This document shows positions 16,787 through 19,054 of a DNA stretch of 19,054 nt, in pieces (the first letter of the stretch is position 1; each line of letters begins with the position of its first letter). The DNA lies in NCBI GenBank assembly GCA_963792895.1, contig CAWBYA010000005.1, positions 1 through 19,054 on the forward strand, given 5' to 3'. The notes under the pieces are model-generated. The model saw nothing but the letters and a program-made list of their open reading frames with translations, made no database searches and had not been told where the DNA came from. The stretch is from UBA6912 sp963792895 (GTDB lineage Bacteria > Actinomycetota > Acidimicrobiia > Spongiisociales > UBA5794). A program made the position numbers and the translations under genes.

Positions 16787-18394
16787 CTACCTCCTCTCGC
16801 CGCTCGTGGCGCGGCGGATGCGCAACAGGAGGTCCTTCGCACGAGGCGCAACACTCTTCGTCCGTGGACCACCTCCCCCGTCGGCAGTGGGCGAGCTGGG
16901 TGTAGACGTTGATGGCGGGGCCGTCTCGTCCCGAGTGATCCCCACACCGGTCAGCCTCTCGACGGCAGGGACTGCTCCATGAAGGACTCTTGGTCGAAGT
17001 GCACGAGCTCTGTGGGATCTGTGAGAAAGCGCTATCCCCCGCTCGACGCTGTCGTACTGCGTGTCGCCAGCCGCGGTTGCGGGCTTCCGGTAGGTCACCG
17101 GCTGGCGTTCGTCGAAGATCTTGCGCTCGCCGGTGTTGCTGCGATCTCACGGGATAGTGCCGCAGCAGGAACTTGTATGGGTAGCACCCGAAGACCGGCG
17201 AAGTCGATCCGGTGGCTGCCGAACCGCGTGTAGTCGATGGGCTGCCCGAAGTTGCGCCACGCCTTGAATTGTCGAAAGTGCCCGGGCTTGGCGCCGAACT
17301 CGAAGTGCGTGAAGTGGTTGACGAAGCTCGACCCCTCGACGAACGAGTTGTCGACGGGCCGGAAGTTGAGAACCGTGAAGTCGACGCGTAGTCGCGGCCA
17401 GTTGGACCCGCCACAGACCGTCCCGGAGCGAAACGCCGGGCGATGGGCTTCGCCTCGCCTCATCGGCGTTGTGCTTGATGAACGAATCCCCCTTGTTGAC
17501 GATCTGGGTCAGCTCTTCGAGCCGGACGAGCAGGCTCTTGAGGTCGAAGTAGTCCGGTGGGACCGGCGAACGGACTCCTCTCGATGCCGACGACGCCGCG
17601 GCCCAGATGACGTTCCGCGAGCTCGTACGTGCGGTCCGTTGACCAGTTGTCGACGACATACGCGTGCGCTCCTTGCGCCACGAGATCTTCGATGGTCCCT
17701 TCGATGACGTCTTCTTCGTCGTACACAATGACGACCGCATGACCTTGAAGTCGTCAGGCGTCGGGATGTCGGTGCGCGTCAGTGGGAACGATGGGTTCTC
17801 GATGACCCACACGGCACGATCCCGCGGGGCCTCATCGAGGTCGGCTGATCTCGTCACGCCGGAGAACGTCCCGGCCAGCCCTGCGCTCGTGAGGCGAGCG
17901 TCCACGTCCCCGATCTGCCCGGCCGGTGCCGAGACGATCGTCAGCAGACACCGACGAGCGAGCTCGCCGAGCTCACCGAACACGAGAGCATCGTCCCCGC
18001 CGGGTCGCAAGGGATCCGAGGCGCACGCGATCGCCCGGCCGAAGTCGATGTCCGGAAGCCGGGGAACCAGCGGCGAAGCGAAGTCCCAGGATCGCCATCC
18101 GGCCGGAAGGCTGCGTGCGGAATCGAATCCAAGCACCTGCGTCGAATGAGGTGCAGCGAACACCAGCTCGGAGCCGCCGAGCACGACAACGTGGTCTGCC
18201 TGCAATCGCTCTGCCAGGAAGCCGACGAAGGGTCCGACGTCAGGTGGATGTACGTCCTCATGCACGTCGGTTGACACTACCGTGAGACGAGCGATAGGAA
18301 GGCGCAGCGATGGCGACGAGACTTCCGGCTGGTCGCCAACACGAACGTTCCATCCGTCCACAACACGCGCGAAACGGACGGCTCCGTCGAACAT
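16787..18394 (-). CDS. GT2-type glycosyltransferase with an N-terminal methyltransferase-like domain (about seven frameshifts)
   Basis: About 535 residues after joining frames. The C-terminal two thirds is a GT2-like domain: AVVIVYDEEDVIEGTIEDL, YVVDNWSTDRTYELAERHL, GDSFIKHNADEARRSP (DxD-like), SPGVSLRDGLWRVQ, VDFTVLNFRPVDNSF, HFTHFEFGAKPGHF, and LPYKFLLRHYPVRSQQH then GERKIF. I recall this motif series from other actinobacterial glycosyltransferases. The N-terminal 215 residues (VVVLGGSELVFAAP, WDFASPLVPRLPDIDFGRAI, DPLRPGGDDALVFGELGELARRCLLTIVSAP) resemble a degenerate class I methyltransferase fold; this is tentative. Frame breaks lie near 17740, 17560, 17390, 17178, 17131, 17035 and 16970. 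The stop (TAG at 16789-16787) sits inside the next gene's ribosome-binding region, so the two are co-translated. The ATG at 18394 is the most plausible start but has no clear ribosome-binding site. Confidence 0.75.
16790..16795 (-). promoter_or_regulatory. Ribosome-binding site (AGGAGG) deciding the start of the GH26-like gene
   Basis: AGGAGG on the minus strand lies 7 nt upstream of the ATG at 16782. The stop codon of the upstream GT2 gene (TAG, 16789-16787) falls between the site and this ATG. Terminating ribosomes would therefore be placed to reinitiate. This fixes the start in a frame different from that of the main domain, revealing a frameshift in the signal peptide. Confidence 0.75.
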
Positions 18395-18949
18395 GAGAGT
18401 CTTCGTGCTGAATACCGGACGATGCGGATCGGTGACTTTCGCCGCTGCCGCCCGCCACATCGAGAACTACTCGACCGGGCACGAGTCGCGGACGGGCAAC
18501 ATCTCCGATGCGAGGTTCGACTATCCGGACGACCACATCGAGGTGGACAACCGCCTCGCATGGTTCTCGGTTCTTCTCGACCGTTTCGACGACCGCGAGA
18601 CCCTCTACGTACACCTCAGGCGCGAACCTGAAGCCGTAGCACAGAGCTTCCTGAGGAGGTGGAGCTACGCCTGGCGTGGCGGCGTGATCGAGGCTTTTGC
18701 ACATGCGCTGGTGATGCATGGCGACGACTACAGCGACGACGAGCGCATCGACGTGTGTCGCTTCTATCGTAGCCGCGGGTGACCGCCAACATCGTCTCGT
18801 TTCTTCGTGACAAGCCCAACACGATGGACGTATGGGTGGAGAACATGCCCGGGGACTTCTCACGGTTCTGGGACAGGATCGGTGCGTCGGGCGCTGAGGA
18901 GACAGCCGCTGCGGAGTGGCATACCAGGCACAACGCCAGCACGCCCTGA
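18393..18949 (+). CDS. Small sulfotransferase-like protein (one frameshift)
   Basis: About 185 residues after adding one base at the GGG run 18777-18779. It begins directly with a P-loop (MRVFVLNTGRCGSVTFAAA), the 5'-phosphosulfate loop of sulfotransferase-like proteins. YVHLRREPEAVAQSFLRRWS fits the 3'-phosphate-binding segment with its Arg and Ser. The frame then closes at CRFYRSRG and resumes as VTANIVSFLRDKPNTMDVWVENM, ending at the TGA at 18949. It is shorter than typical sulfotransferases (about 250-300 residues) but has both cofactor segments. The ATG at 18393 overlaps the ATG of the divergent GT2 gene. It could transfer sulfate to a glycan or another small acceptor; the acceptor is unknown. 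Confidence 0.75.
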
Positions 18950-19054
18950 GGTCAAGCGATGCTGCCTTGGGTCGGCACTCCTTGGCCACAGCCGCCCCGC
19001 TCCATCGCAATTGGACAGGCCATCAAGCCCCAGGAGTGAGCAAGACCGAACCGT
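18950..19054. other. Terminal intergenic segment
   Basis: 105 bp after the last stop codon. No gene start, terminator hairpin or repeat is visible before the window ends. Confidence 0.5.

Noticed and set aside
16783..17414. An extension of the GH26-like frame upstream to 17414
   Set aside because: This frame covers part of the GT2 gene (LPYKFLLRHYPVRSQQH) only because of a frameshift. The true start is the ATG at 16782 with a strong ribosome-binding site.
6491..18949. Programmed ribosomal frameshifting or true pseudogenes
   Set aside because: There are too many sites, in both directions, in unrelated genes, without shared slippery sequences, and protein motifs are conserved on both sides of each break. 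Sequence error is simpler.
1..19054. tRNA, rRNA, CRISPR, insertion sequence or phage attachment features
   Set aside because: No cloverleaf-like segment, spaced direct-repeat array, terminal inverted repeats or transposase motif was seen on reading both strands.

Overview
The window is high-GC actinobacterial DNA. Secreted proteins carry a cysteine-containing S-layer-homology-like repeat (GCNPPxNxxFCPDxxVTRGQMAAFLVRA type). From memory this repeat type is common in uncultured Actinomycetota and Acidimicrobiia-like genomes, so the organism is probably an uncultured member of that group. The taxonomy is an inference. There are no RNA genes, CRISPR arrays, phage genes or transposases that I can support.

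Layout from left to right: a truncated M15 peptidase / FG-GAP / SLH-like protein (-) coupled to an SLH-like / PQQ-type sugar dehydrogenase (-); a MurG-like GT-B glycosyltransferase (+); a DUF3048 membrane protein (-); a family 2 glycosyltransferase (+); the dTDP-L-rhamnose genes in the order rmlC-rmlB-rmlA-rmlD, tightly coupled (-); a sulfotransferase-like fusion protein (+) followed 4 nt later by a three-module glycosyltransferase, GT2 plus two CgeB-like GT-B modules (+); an operon of a second GT2-type protein and a GH26-like / SLH-like secreted protein (-); and a small sulfotransferase-like gene (+) whose ATG overlaps the ATG of its divergent neighbour.

Together the genes look like a locus for a rhamnose-containing, possibly sulfated, cell-surface glycan. 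It is flanked and interleaved by three exported proteins carrying the same putative wall-anchoring repeat. The rml genes make dTDP-rhamnose, five or more glycosyltransferase modules could assemble the glycan, two PAPS-type sulfotransferase-like proteins could decorate it, and the repeat proteins could bind it. This functional link is inferred from gene proximity.

A major caveat is reading-frame integrity. Three genes (1893-3635, 3720-5189, 5182-6423) are open end to end. Every gene from 6491 onward, and the first gene, is broken by single-base frameshifts, about 21 in all. Conserved family sequence resumes in another frame with no lost segments. This pattern is best explained by uncorrected insertion/deletion errors in a read or assembly, not by decay of the locus. 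The coordinates below give whole genes across those frameshifts.
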